The position numbers and the translations under genes were made by a program. Below the pieces are notes generated by a model. The model saw only the letters and a program-made list of their open reading frames with translations. It did no database searches and had not been told where the DNA came from. Shown piece after piece: positions 1-7,929 of a stretch of 64,000 nucleotides of DNA; the first letter of the stretch is position 1; each line of letters opens with the position of its first letter. Source of the DNA: Paludibacteraceae bacterium (GTDB lineage Bacteria; Bacteroidota; Bacteroidia; Bacteroidales; Paludibacteraceae); the NCBI GenBank assembly GCA_905233375.1, contig CAJOEJ010000003.1, positions 1 through 64,000 of the forward strand, given 5' to 3'.

Positions 1-102
1 CTTCGTTTGCCATAAAATGAATAATCTTTTACAGCGAACAAATGTACAAAAATTATGTCAAAGAACAAAATTGTATAATAAAAATTTTATTGTTAACAAC
101 CC

Positions 103-152
103 AAAAGTGTAAACGATGTTCTGATACAAAAGTGTAAACGATCATCTGATAC
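103..152. repeat. 25-bp tandem duplication, possible IS end
   Basis: Two adjacent 25-bp units (103-127 and 128-152) start with AAAAGTGTAAACGAT and end with CTGATAC; they differ at about two positions. Tandem end-repeats of this kind occur in IS21-family elements, so this may be an element end. No transposase gene is visible, and the sequence left of it is outside the window. Positions 1-204 hold no gene that I can support. Confidence 0.5.
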
Positions 153-204
153 ATGTCAGTTAATTCATAATTGTTAATTCTTTCTTTACAATTTCCGTGC
201 CAAA

Positions 205-1428
205 CTACAATTTGCGTTTGAAGAACCAGTTTTCCGCCACCGAGACGCCGATGGTCAGGCGCAGGGCGTTGTCTTCCATTCCTGCGGCATTACCACGATG
301 CGTGTATTCGAGCGTCGTGTTGATGACCGTTCCGACCGTAAAGACCGGAAAACCGATACCGATACTCGCACTCACTTTCTTTCCTCCCACAAGGGCGACG
401 TATTCATCCTGCACATTGAGTCCGGCACGCCAGAACATACGTTCTACATACTTGCGTCCCATCGGATTGTGGCGGTACTCGGCTCCGATGGCATAGCGGT
501 TTCTGTCTTGCAGACCGCTCATGCTGCCCGGTACGCCGCCGTAGCTGGCAGATGACATCCCCTGACGCTCAAAATCGAATCCGACCGTCAGACGGTTCGC
601 CCATGTATAACTGGCTCCGACACCCCAGACCATCGGCAGCTCCCAGCCGTCCGTGAAGACATACGAGGTGTCGCCCTGGGTCTCGAAGACCAGCAATTGG
701 CTGTTCAGTTTCATCTTATGCTCGTAGATGGCTCCAAGGCTGACAGAGTGGTCGTCCCAGGTATGAAACAACTGCGCGCCTGCACGGAAACGGACATTGC
801 TGACGCTCAGGTTCTCGTACTGGATGGTCGAGTTGACATCCGATTCGTCGAAGCCCAACATGCGCATATGGCTTAGTTCGCCCCACATGTAATAGACGTT
901 CATACCTAATGCGAGCCAGTTGCATATATTGAAACTCAAACCGCCATAGACCTGACTAATGTTACCCGTTCCTTCGTAATAGGTGTTGTAGTGGTATCCT
1001 CCGCCGGCTGTCGAATCGGTCAGGGTGATATCGTATCCCACCGAACTGTACGGCAACAAACCCACCGACATTGCAATCCACTTCTTCCACAGCGGGAACT
1101 GCATCGTTACATACTCTAAGTTTCCGTTAGCTTTGTTTTTCATACCTCCCGCGTCGCGGTAGCGGCTCCAGTTCACGTTGGCGGCGATGTCGAACATGAA
1201 GGTCAGCGTGTCGCACGCCGTATAGGAGGCAGGCTGGGTCGGGTTGATGGCTTTGTTACTGCGCATGCCGAATCCCACGCCGCCCATGCCACGGTAGCCG
1301 GTCGGTACATTCTCGTTCAGATCGCCGTACGCGAAACGCGAGAATGGCGAACTCGTCATGTTCTGCGAAAATGCGTGTACACTGATCATCAGTGCCGCAA
1401 AGAATACTATATACTTTAATCTTTTCAA
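205..1428 (-). CDS. Outer-membrane beta-barrel protein
   Basis: A 407-residue secreted protein. Residues 1-21 form a signal peptide (Lys/Arg start, hydrophobic core, cleavage near AFS-Q). The mature part alternates aromatic and small residues in strand-like segments and ends with an aromatic-rich strand (ENWFFKRKL), as expected for an outer-membrane barrel. The closest impression is the FadL/OmpP1-like or PorV-like barrels of Bacteroidetes, but I cannot assign a substrate. It starts 6 nt downstream of the coaX stop, so it is very likely co-transcribed with coaX and the acyl-CoA synthetase. Confidence 0.75.
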   Translation of the reverse strand: MKRLKYIVFFAALMISVHAFSQNMTSSPFSRFAYGDLNENVPTGYRGMGGVGFGMRSNKAINPTQPASYTACDTLTFMFDIAANVNWSRYRDAGGMKNKANGNLEYVTMQFPLWKKWIAMSVGLLPYSSVGYDITLTDSTAGGGYHYNTYYEGTGNISQVYGGLSFNICNWLALGMNVYYMWGELSHMRMLGFDESDVNSTIQYENLSVSNVRFRAGAQLFHTWDDHSVSLGAIYEHKMKLNSQLLVFETQGDTSYVFTDGWELPMVWGVGASYTWANRLTVGFDFERQGMSSASYGGVPGSMSGLQDRNRYAIGAEYRHNPMGRKYVERMFWRAGLNVQDEYVALVGGKKVSASIGIGFPVFTVGTVINTTLEYTHRGNAAGMEDNALRLTIGVSVAENWFFKRKL

Positions 1429-1434
1429 TGTCTT

Positions 1435-2181
1435 TTAACTTTCCACTTTCAACTTATTATAAACCAGTATCTCATTCAAACCGATGAGCACAAGGTGCTT
1501 TTCGTAATGCATCTCCATGCGCACGTTATTGAGCACAAAGGGTGCGTTTCCGCCGGTAAGGAAGGTCTGGAAATGCGGTGTTTTGGCTTTCAGCGTCCTC
1601 ATGTATCCTTTGACCTCATAGGCGACTCCCCGTACCACTCCGGCGGCGATGGCATCACGGGTGTTCTTGCCGAAAAGGGGGATCAGCTCGTTCTCGTCCA
1701 CCTCCACCAACGGCAGTTTCTTCGTCATCCGTTGCAGCATGGTGAAGCGCATTTTCAGTCCCGGAGCGATATTACCGCCGAGATACTTGCCCTCCGCCGA
1801 CACGAAGTCGTACGTGATTGCCGAACCGGCATCGATGATAAGCAGGTTCTCGTCCGGGCAGAGATGCTTCGCTCCTACCGCTGCCGCCAAACGGTCCTGA
1901 CCCAAGGTATGGGGCGTGTCGTATAGGTTGGCGATGGGTACAGGCGTGTTGTGGTCAAACAGCACAAAATGCTTCGAACGGCGGTTCAATGTATTGACGA
2001 CAGCCGCTTCTATATTCACCACCGAACTGATGATCGAGTCGGAGATGTCATACAGGTCGAACAGGCGCTCCACGTCCGAGGAGGAGAAGGACTTGTAGAT
2101 GAAATGGTTCATCATCTGTCCGTCATCCGTCATCAATGCCACTTTGGTACGGCTGTTTCCTTGGTCAATACAGAGGTTCAT
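1435..2181 (-). CDS. coaX: Type III pantothenate kinase
   Basis: Catalyses the first step of coenzyme A synthesis, ATP-dependent phosphorylation of pantothenate, in the cytoplasm. The 248-residue length is normal for CoaX. The ASKHA-fold phosphate loop is DQGNSRTK at residues 6-13, the conserved LGQDR is at 93-97, the second nucleotide/substrate motif IDAGSAITYD at 116-125, and GGNIAPG at 135-141. The start codon overlaps the end of the upstream acyl-CoA synthetase gene by 4 nt, so the two are translationally coupled; a CoA-making and a CoA-using enzyme are thus linked. Confidence 0.95.
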   Translation of the reverse strand: MNLCIDQGNSRTKVALMTDDGQMMNHFIYKSFSSSDVERLFDLYDISDSIISSVVNIEAAVVNTLNRRSKHFVLFDHNTPVPIANLYDTPHTLGQDRLAAAVGAKHLCPDENLLIIDAGSAITYDFVSAEGKYLGGNIAPGLKMRFTMLQRMTKKLPLVEVDENELIPLFGKNTRDAIAAGVVRGVAYEVKGYMRTLKAKTPHFQTFLTGGNAPFVLNNVRMEMHYEKHLVLIGLNEILVYNKLKVES

Positions 2182-3854
2182 ACCATATTCGTATAAAGGA
2201 ACCGCTTGATGGATTTCTTCGGTGTCTTCTCGAACTCGTGCGGGTACAGTTTGACGATGGATATCTGCTCGTAGGAAGCCAGCTCGGAGTTGACCTGCCT
2301 GCGTGCGTCTTCCATGTATTCATCCAACTGCTCTCTGGTCAGACCGCTCGCGTCCACCTCGTTGTAATCGGGGCAGATAAGGGCTACCAGGCGGTTGTCC
2401 TCCTGCTGTAATACCAGCGACTCCAGCACGAACGGCATATTGTTGATCTTTGCCTCTATCTCCTCCGGGTATATATTCTGTCCGCTGGCGCCAAGCAGCA
2501 TGGTCTTGCAACGACCCTTGATGAACAGGTATCCGTCTTCGTCCAGCATACCGAGGTCGCCGGTACGGAGCCAGCCGTCCTTGGTGAAACAGTCTTTCGT
2601 TGCCTGGGCGTTCTTGTAATAACCGCTCATCGTGTTCTCTCCGCGGACCACCACTTCGCCGATACCTTCGCTGTTCGGCTCATCGATCTTCACCTCCATA
2701 ATGCCCGACAAAGGCTTGCCGCAGGAGTACAGCTTGGAGCCTTCATCGTACGGCGTGAAGGTGATCAGCGGGGCGCATTCGGTCATGCCGTACCCGACGC
2801 TCATCGGGAATTTGATGCGGGTCAGGAACGCCTCCACCTCCGGGTTCAGCGGCGCACCGCCGATGATCATCTGCTTGAACTCGCCGCCGAATGCCTGAAC
2901 GAGTTGCTCGCGGATCTTGGAGCACACCACTTCGTCCAGAAACGGCACTTTGAGAACCCAGCTTACAGGCGGTTTCTGGATCTGCGGAACAATCATCTTC
3001 TTGTAAATCTTCTCTAAAATCAGCGGCACGGAGAGGATGATGGTCGGCTTGATCTCGTCGAATGCCTTCAGCAGAATCTTCGGCGAAGGGGTACGGCCGA
3101 TGAGGTACGTATGTCCGCCTGCCGCCAGACATGCCAGAAAATCGAATGCACATCCATAAGCGTGCGCCAGAGGAAGGAAGGTGACGTGGCGTGCGCCCTC
3201 AAACGTGAGTTTCGCTTCCAGTCCGTAGCGTATATTACCCGCCAGCGCGTTCAGAGGCGTGATGACGCCTTTGCTGAAACCGGTCGTTCCGCTGGTGTAG
3301 TTGATGGAACCGATCGCTTCGTTGCTGCGCTCGTCGAAATGTAGATCCTTTGCCCAGTATCCCTCCGGGTGCTTCTCCTTGAACATACGGGCGATCGCCT
3401 CGTAGTTGATCTTCTTCGGATCCAATGCCAGCGAGATAGGATGCCAGTCGTTGAGACTGACCACCGCCAGCACATTCGGAATCTGATCCAGATCGATACC
3501 TTCCCAGTTGATGTCGCTGATGAAAAGCAGTTTTGAACCCGAATGGTTGATGATGTGAATGGCGTCGTTGGCGCGGAAATCCTGCAGAATAGGTACGATG
3601 ATCGCGCCGTAGGTGATCGTTGCCAGATAGACCGCTACCCAGTTACTGTTATTCTTGCCCATCACGGCGATCTTGTCGTTCTTCTTGACGCCGCACTCCT
3701 TGAAAAGAATATGCAGTTTCTCGATGTTGATGGCGAGCTGTCCGTAGGTCAAAGTCGTGTCCGTGCCGTAGTCAGTAACTGCCGGCATCTCCCAATGGGC
3801 TTTGAACGAACGCTCAAACATCTTAACAAAATTATATTTCTCTTCCGTCATCAT
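2178..3854 (-). CDS. AMP-forming long-chain acyl-CoA synthetase
   Basis: Activates a carboxylic acid, probably a fatty acid, through an acyl-adenylate to the CoA thioester. The 558-residue ANL-family protein has the P-loop YTSGTTGFSKG at residues 186-196, the A5 motif YGMTECAP in the middle and the A7 motif GWLRTGDLG followed by the hinge and C-terminal lid domain. The C-terminal lysine region (KTPKKSIKRF) is present. No membrane segment is seen. It leads a minus-strand unit with coaX and the barrel protein. The exact acid is inferred from family only; an acyl-ACP synthetase role cannot be excluded. Confidence 0.88.
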   Translation of the reverse strand: MMTEEKYNFVKMFERSFKAHWEMPAVTDYGTDTTLTYGQLAINIEKLHILFKECGVKKNDKIAVMGKNNSNWVAVYLATITYGAIIVPILQDFRANDAIHIINHSGSKLLFISDINWEGIDLDQIPNVLAVVSLNDWHPISLALDPKKINYEAIARMFKEKHPEGYWAKDLHFDERSNEAIGSINYTSGTTGFSKGVITPLNALAGNIRYGLEAKLTFEGARHVTFLPLAHAYGCAFDFLACLAAGGHTYLIGRTPSPKILLKAFDEIKPTIILSVPLILEKIYKKMIVPQIQKPPVSWVLKVPFLDEVVCSKIREQLVQAFGGEFKQMIIGGAPLNPEVEAFLTRIKFPMSVGYGMTECAPLITFTPYDEGSKLYSCGKPLSGIMEVKIDEPNSEGIGEVVVRGENTMSGYYKNAQATKDCFTKDGWLRTGDLGMLDEDGYLFIKGRCKTMLLGASGQNIYPEEIEAKINNMPFVLESLVLQQEDNRLVALICPDYNEVDASGLTREQLDEYMEDARRQVNSELASYEQISIVKLYPHEFEKTPKKSIKRFLYTNMV

Positions 3855-3876
3855 AACGATTAACGATTTTACGATT

Positions 3877-4257
3877 TTATTTTGCCGTATAAACAGAATC
3901 CACGATAAACTGGCTGTTTCCGCGCCAGGGCAGGGTACCTAAATAACGCTTCCAATGCAACTTGACACCCGTGTTGGTCCCGTCATTCAGCTGCTTGGCA
4001 ACGCGCTCGTCCACCACCGAGAACTTGAACTCGTTCGACTGGATCGTTCCTTGCACCTTGGTGTTTTTCAAACCTGTTTGAATCATCTTGCCTTCATAGG
4101 TCTTGAAGACAAATCCCTCACGCTGGAAATAGTTGATATCCCCTTCGTTCACACCCTCGCTATACACGAAGCAAAACTTGAAAAAAATGTATCCCGCTAA
4201 CGCCAAAACGACGCAGGTGGACAATACAGAAATGATAACTTTACCTTTTGTTGACAT
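3877..4257 (-). CDS. Small membrane-anchored protein of unknown function
   Basis: A 126-residue protein with one N-terminal membrane helix (about residues 8-28, VIISVLSTCVVLALAGYIFF) and a short mostly polar exterior domain ending in FIVDSVYTAK. The pattern matches a conserved Bacteroidales protein that is sometimes labelled 6-phosphogluconate dehydrogenase; nothing here supports that label, since no Rossmann motif is present. It has its own promoter (4278-4308) and lies 22 nt upstream of the acyl-CoA synthetase gene, so it probably heads that transcription unit. Function unknown. Confidence 0.75.
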   Translation of the reverse strand: MSTKGKVIISVLSTCVVLALAGYIFFKFCFVYSEGVNEGDINYFQREGFVFKTYEGKMIQTGLKNTKVQGTIQSNEFKFSVVDERVAKQLNDGTNTGVKLHWKRYLGTLPWRGNSQFIVDSVYTAK

Positions 4258-4277
4258 ATATTTATCAATTTAGCGTG

Positions 4278-4308
4278 CAAATTTACAACAAATATTTGGA
4301 ATAGACAA
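4278..4308 (-). promoter_or_regulatory. Bacteroidetes-type promoter for the 4257 unit
   Basis: On the minus strand, -7 box TAAATTTG (4278-4285) with CTTG-type -33 box 20 bp upstream. It is divergent from the plsC promoter. Confidence 0.7.
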
Positions 4309-4389
4309 GGATTTTATGAAAAAAATCAAATTTATTTGAAGTTTTTTTAGAAAAGACTTGTTATTCGCACAACTGTGCGACAAAAATAT

Positions 4390-4420
4390 TTTGATATATG
4401 CAAATTTTTTTGTAATTTTG
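4390..4420 (+). promoter_or_regulatory. Bacteroidetes-type promoter for plsC
   Basis: -33 TTTG at 4390-4393 and -7 TAATTTTG at 4413-4420. The ATG at 4429 lies immediately downstream, which decides the start of plsC against an upstream in-frame ATG at 4375 that is inside the promoter. Confidence 0.75.
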
Positions 4421-4428
4421 CAGCCGAT

Positions 4429-5079
4429 ATGAATAGATTTACATTAGGAAAGTGGTGTAAGCGCCTTTTTCACTTACATTATGACGTCCGGGTGACGGGC
4501 GAAGAACTGTTGCGGGATGAGCATGTCCATCTGGTTCTGCCGAACCATAGTGCCTATATTGACCCGCTGCTTTTGTTCAGCGAAGTATGGTGGATGCCGA
4601 TCCGTCCGATGAGCGACGAGTTGTTCATGCGTCACCCGTTCTACGGTCGGGTGCTACGCTTGGCGGACTCGATAGAAGTGCCGGATCTGACCAAGAGTGC
4701 CATGACGCGCGAAGAAAGTGCCAGGGCTGCCGCGCAACTCAGCCGGATAGCTATTGACAGCCTCGCCGAAGGCAAGCAGATATGTTTCTATCCTTCCGGG
4801 CACGTCAAGACGGTTGATAAAGAAGTCATCGGAAACCGCCGCATGGCGTATGAAGTGTGCAAAGACCTGCCCGAGGGTGTGCGTGTCATCCTCTGCAGGA
4901 TGCGCGGACTGGAAACGAGTCATTTCTCCAAACTCAAACCAAAAGAGTGGAAATGGAGACGGACGGTCACGATGCATTTTGAGGATCATACGGACGAGGT
5001 ACGCCTGTGGGCGCAGACGATGGACCGGAGAACGTTCAACCAGCAGTTGGAGAACTGGTATAACCAGTCTGGCGACTGA
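4429..5079 (+). CDS. plsC: 1-acyl-glycerol-3-phosphate acyltransferase (PlsC family)
   Basis: Transfers an acyl chain to lysophosphatidic acid or a related lysolipid at the inner membrane. The 216-residue protein has the acyltransferase HX4D motif NHSAYID (H40, D45) and a second block FYPSGHVKT that matches the FPEGTR-type glycerol-3-phosphate-binding motif in a variant form (the Glu is replaced by Ser). No clear N-terminal membrane helix is present, so it is probably peripheral. The promoter-proximal ATG was chosen. The variant motif leaves open a role with another acyl acceptor, such as an ornithine or glycine lipid. Confidence 0.8.
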   Translation: MNRFTLGKWCKRLFHLHYDVRVTGEELLRDEHVHLVLPNHSAYIDPLLLFSEVWWMPIRPMSDELFMRHPFYGRVLRLADSIEVPDLTKSAMTREESARAAAQLSRIAIDSLAEGKQICFYPSGHVKTVDKEVIGNRRMAYEVCKDLPEGVRVILCRMRGLETSHFSKLKPKEWKWRRTVTMHFEDHTDEVRLWAQTMDRRTFNQQLENWYNQSGD

Positions 5080-5099
5080 CAGAATACAACGGAAAAAAC

Positions 5100-5840
5100 T
5101 TAAAGGATTGCGAGCAGATCGGTGATGGTATATATCTCATAGTCAGCCGTTTGCTCGTTTCTTTTTTCTTCGGGACGGCGGTTGAAAAAACAGGTCTTCA
5201 GTCCGGCTTTCTGTGCGCCAAGAATATCTGTCGTCATGCTGTCACCTACCATCAGTACCTCCTCGGGAAGCACCGTTTCGCCCGAACGGTTAACCTGAAC
5301 CAGAGCGTGTTCGAAAAAGCGTATATCGGGTTTGTCGTAGCCGATATCCATTGAGATGAACGTGTCTTCAAACAACGGCAGTATGCCGGCTCGGTCCAGA
5401 CGGCGCCGTTGCAGATGACCGAAACTGTTGCTTGCCGCAAACAGACGGTAGCCTTTCGCGCGCAGTCTGTCCAGCGTCTCCTTCGCGCCGGGAACCAAAG
5501 TATGCGTCTCGCCCCACGCCGCACGGAAAGCATGCTTGAAGATGTCCGTCATCCGTTCCTGCTCGTTCGGATCCGGCACTAATCCCGAACGCGCGATGAA
5601 CTCCGCCGGATAGAGTTCCATCACCTCAGCTATAGTATGCAAACCGTGTTTGGCTTCGGAGAAGAGCCGTCCGCTGATCTCAAAAAACAACTCAAACAAC
5701 TCATCATCCGTTTTCCCTTCTCCTCCCCTTGTGGGGGAGGCTGGGAGGGGGGGCAGGGCTTCGAAGAACGCCTCACGGCAACAAGGCACGTAGTCTAACA
5801 ATGTGTCGTCAATATCTATAAAAATCGCCTTGAATCTCAT
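5100..5840 (-). CDS. HAD-superfamily phosphatase, YjjG-like nucleotidase
   Basis: A 246-residue cytosolic HAD hydrolase. Motif I is DIDDT (residues 9-13), motif II lies at FAASNS, motif III Lys in YDKPDI and motif IV at MVGDSMTTDI. The helical C1 cap and the overall plan resemble the YjjG/YfnB pyrimidine 5-nucleotidases; the physiological substrate is inferred. Residues about 30-43 (PPLPASPTRGGEGK) are encoded by a copy of the G/C-rich hairpin repeat and interrupt the early cap region; homologues would be expected to lack them. It is 7 nt downstream of the aminotransferase gene, same strand. Confidence 0.85.
   Translation of the reverse strand: MRFKAIFIDIDDTLLDYVPCCREAFFEALPPLPASPTRGGEGKTDDELFELFFEISGRLFSEAKHGLHTIAEVMELYPAEFIARSGLVPDPNEQERMTDIFKHAFRAAWGETHTLVPGAKETLDRLRAKGYRLFAASNSFGHLQRRRLDRAGILPLFEDTFISMDIGYDKPDIRFFEHALVQVNRSGETVLPEEVLMVGDSMTTDILGAQKAGLKTCFFNRRPEEKRNEQTADYEIYTITDLLAIL
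5715..5758. repeat. G/C-rich hairpin repeat inside the HAD gene
   Basis: CTCCTCCCCTTGTGGGGGAG followed by a GGGAGGGGG tract: a stem-loop with a G-rich tail. Related copies lie at about 13999-14033, 16266-16297 and 63176-63210, each inside a gene and in frame. Confidence 0.75.
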
Positions 5841-5847
5841 CCGCCTG

Positions 5848-7035
5848 TCAGGATTGGTACGCCTCTAAGGCTTTGCGGAGCACGAGCATGGCTCTCCCTA
5901 AATCTTCCTTGTTGAGCACATACGCCATGCGGACCTGGTGACGACCGTCTTCGGGGTTCGTGTAGAAACCCGTTCCGGGTGCCATCATAACGGTCGAACC
6001 CTCGTATTGGAAATCCGTCAGACACCATTTGCAGAACTTCTCCACATCGTCCACCGGCAACTGAACCATCACGTAGAACGCACCTGTCGGAGCAGGGGCG
6101 AAGACACCCGGAATCTGATTCAGCTGGTCTATCAGGAAATTGCGTCGTCCCAGGTACTCGTCATACACCTCTTGCATGTACTCTTCGGGTGTGGAGAGCG
6201 AGGCCTCGGCTACGACCTGACCGAACAAAGGAGGACTCAGACGCGCCTGACAGAACTTCATCACCGCCTCACGCACCGCTTTGTTCTTCGTGATCAGCGC
6301 ACCGATACGGATTCCGCATTCCGAGTAGCGTTTGGATACACTGTCCACCAGGATGACATTCTCCTCGATGCCCTCCAGGTGGCATGCCGATATATACGGC
6401 GATTTGGTGTAGATGAACTCGCGATAGACCTCGTCGGAGATAAGATAGAGGTTGTATTTCTGCACGATGTCGCGTATCTGGCGCATCTCCTGCTTCGTGT
6501 ACAGATAGCCCGTCGGGTTGTTGGGGTTACAGATAAGGATGGCGCGTGTGCGGGGCGTGATCTGCTTCTCAAACTCCTCCACGGGAGGCAGTTTGAAGCC
6601 GTCCTCGATATGCGTCTTTACGGACTTGACCACCGCTCCTGCCGAAATGGCAAACGCCATATAATTGGCGTAACTCGGGTCGGTCACGATGATCTCGTCG
6701 CCCGGATTAAGACACGACATATAGGCGAACATGATGGCTTCCGAACCGCCCGCCGTAATGATGATCTCGTCCGGAGACAGGTCAATGCCGTAGTCGGCAT
6801 AGTAACTCACCATTTTCGTTCGCAACGACTTGAGTCCCTGCGAAGGGGAATACGCTAATATGTCCCCGTTGAAATGTTGAACCGCCTCTAACGCCTGTGG
6901 AGGGGTTTTGATGTCCGGCTGACCGATATTCAGATGATACACATGTACACCTGCCAGCTTGGCGGCGTCGGCGTACTTTGCCAACTTGCGGATAGGGGAT
7001 TCCGGCATCGACTGTGCCCGTAAACTTATTTCCAT
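5848..7035 (-). CDS. Class I/II PLP-dependent aminotransferase
   Basis: A 395-residue fold-type I aminotransferase that moves an amino group between an amino acid and a 2-oxo acid. It shows NPNNPTG at residues 170-176, the PLP-ring Asp at 201 (ISDEVY), the Schiff-base Lys at 235 (DSVSKRY) and the Arg at 243 (GIRIG). I start it at 7035 (MEISLRAQSMPESPIRKL), where similarity to the family begins; the frame stays open 42 codons further upstream without conserved features. The substrate is not evident: aspartate, aromatic or branched-chain use are all possible. Confidence 0.88.
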   Translation of the reverse strand: MEISLRAQSMPESPIRKLAKYADAAKLAGVHVYHLNIGQPDIKTPPQALEAVQHFNGDILAYSPSQGLKSLRTKMVSYYADYGIDLSPDEIIITAGGSEAIMFAYMSCLNPGDEIIVTDPSYANYMAFAISAGAVVKSVKTHIEDGFKLPPVEEFEKQITPRTRAILICNPNNPTGYLYTKQEMRQIRDIVQKYNLYLISDEVYREFIYTKSPYISACHLEGIEENVILVDSVSKRYSECGIRIGALITKNKAVREAVMKFCQARLSPPLFGQVVAEASLSTPEEYMQEVYDEYLGRRNFLIDQLNQIPGVFAPAPTGAFYVMVQLPVDDVEKFCKWCLTDFQYEGSTVMMAPGTGFYTNPEDGRHQVRMAYVLNKEDLGRAMLVLRKALEAYQS

Positions 7036-7066
7036 TTTGAAACGAAAATGTTTTTTGTGTTTATGT

Positions 7067-7189
7067 CTTTGGAATGATTTAACTCGTAGAGTTGTGGTAA
7101 TTGATGGTAAAAAGGGTCCAAAAATCAATTTTTGAGCACTTTTTAGCCGCAATTGACACAAAAAACGTAGTTTTTAAATCATTCAAAAG
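7067..7189. repeat. 16-bp inverted repeat upstream of the aminotransferase
   Basis: CTTTGGAATGATTTAA (7067-7082) and TTAAATCATTCAAAAG (7174-7189) match in inverted orientation at 15 of 16 positions with a 91-bp spacer. The spacer holds a smaller palindrome CAAAAATCAATTTTTG. Role unknown; the aminotransferase 5-prime region lies inside or next to it. Confidence 0.55.
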
Positions 7190-7227
7190 GGTTTTGTTTG
7201 TTTTTTTCTAAATTGATTGCAACAGTA

Positions 7228-7929
7228 CTAATTCTCAATTGATAATTGTTCTTCCATTGCTTCGCGGAAAGCCTGTATGTCTCCCAAGTCGCGGATCTCT
7301 CCCAAGTTGCGGACACGCTGGCGAACGGACGCTACGCCGTGTTTGGCAAGCTTGGCTTGCGTCGGCGTGATGGCTTGCTCGAGGGCTTCTATATTCACCT
7401 TATATAATACACACGCGTGTACGACGGTGCCCGTCGGAGTGGTGTAACACGCTGTGCCGGATACCTTGCGGTCGCCTACGAGCACATCGTTATGCGCTGT
7501 CGTGACCGCTTCGTAGCCCAAACGGCGGATAGCACCGGCTAACATCCCCATAAACCGCTCATAGGCAGAAACATCCTTTGTACATTGTACATCATCCTTT
7601 GTACATTGTACATCATCCTTTGTACATTGTACATTGTCCTTTGTACATTCTTTGGGTTCTAAGTAACTCACCATCAAATTGCCCCGGTCTGCATAGACGC
7701 ATCCTCCTCCGCTCTTGCGTTGAACCACCTGGATACCATGCTCCGCGCAGTAGGCTTCGTTCACCTCCGTCTCCGCGTGCTGGTGTCGCCCGTAGATGAC
7801 CGTCGGAGCCACGATCCACGTGAACAGGGTCGGTTCGTTCACAGTCTTCACCAACTCCGCTTCCAGCGCCAGATACTCGCTCAGCGCCAGCCCTTCTATG
7901 GGACGAATAACTTTCAACTCCCCCCTCAC
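7228..7929 (-). CDS. lplA: Lipoate--protein ligase A family
   Basis: Attaches lipoate (or octanoate) to lipoyl domains of 2-oxoacid dehydrogenases or GcvH. The lipoyl-binding motif RKSGGGCVYADRGN is at residues 71-84 and the catalytic Lys at 155 in GDRKVSGTA. The protein is 233 residues, short for LplA and lacking the C-terminal accessory domain, so a LipM/LplJ-like transferase is possible. Residues about 91-120 are four near-copies of VQCTKDD encoded by a heptamer-derived 21-bp repeat, inserted between the motif and the next helix. The start overlaps the guanine deaminase stop by 4 nt. Confidence 0.87.
   Translation of the reverse strand: MRGELKVIRPIEGLALSEYLALEAELVKTVNEPTLFTWIVAPTVIYGRHQHAETEVNEAYCAEHGIQVVQRKSGGGCVYADRGNLMVSYLEPKECTKDNVQCTKDDVQCTKDDVQCTKDVSAYERFMGMLAGAIRRLGYEAVTTAHNDVLVGDRKVSGTACYTTPTGTVVHACVLYKVNIEALEQAITPTQAKLAKHGVASVRQRVRNLGEIRDLGDIQAFREAMEEQLSIEN
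7571..7656. repeat. GTACAAA/GTACAAT heptamer array inside lplA
   Basis: On the coding (minus) strand the array reads as heptamers GTACAAT, GTACAAA and GGATGAT in rotation, giving a 21-bp unit repeated about three and a half times and the peptide unit VQCTKDD. Relatives: 29255-29290, 37704-37760, 48224-48262, 57661-57710, 63411-63447. Confidence 0.85.

Noticed and set aside
3877..4257. 6-phosphogluconate dehydrogenase
   Set aside because: Similar small proteins may carry this name, but the protein has 126 residues, one membrane helix and no Rossmann motif.
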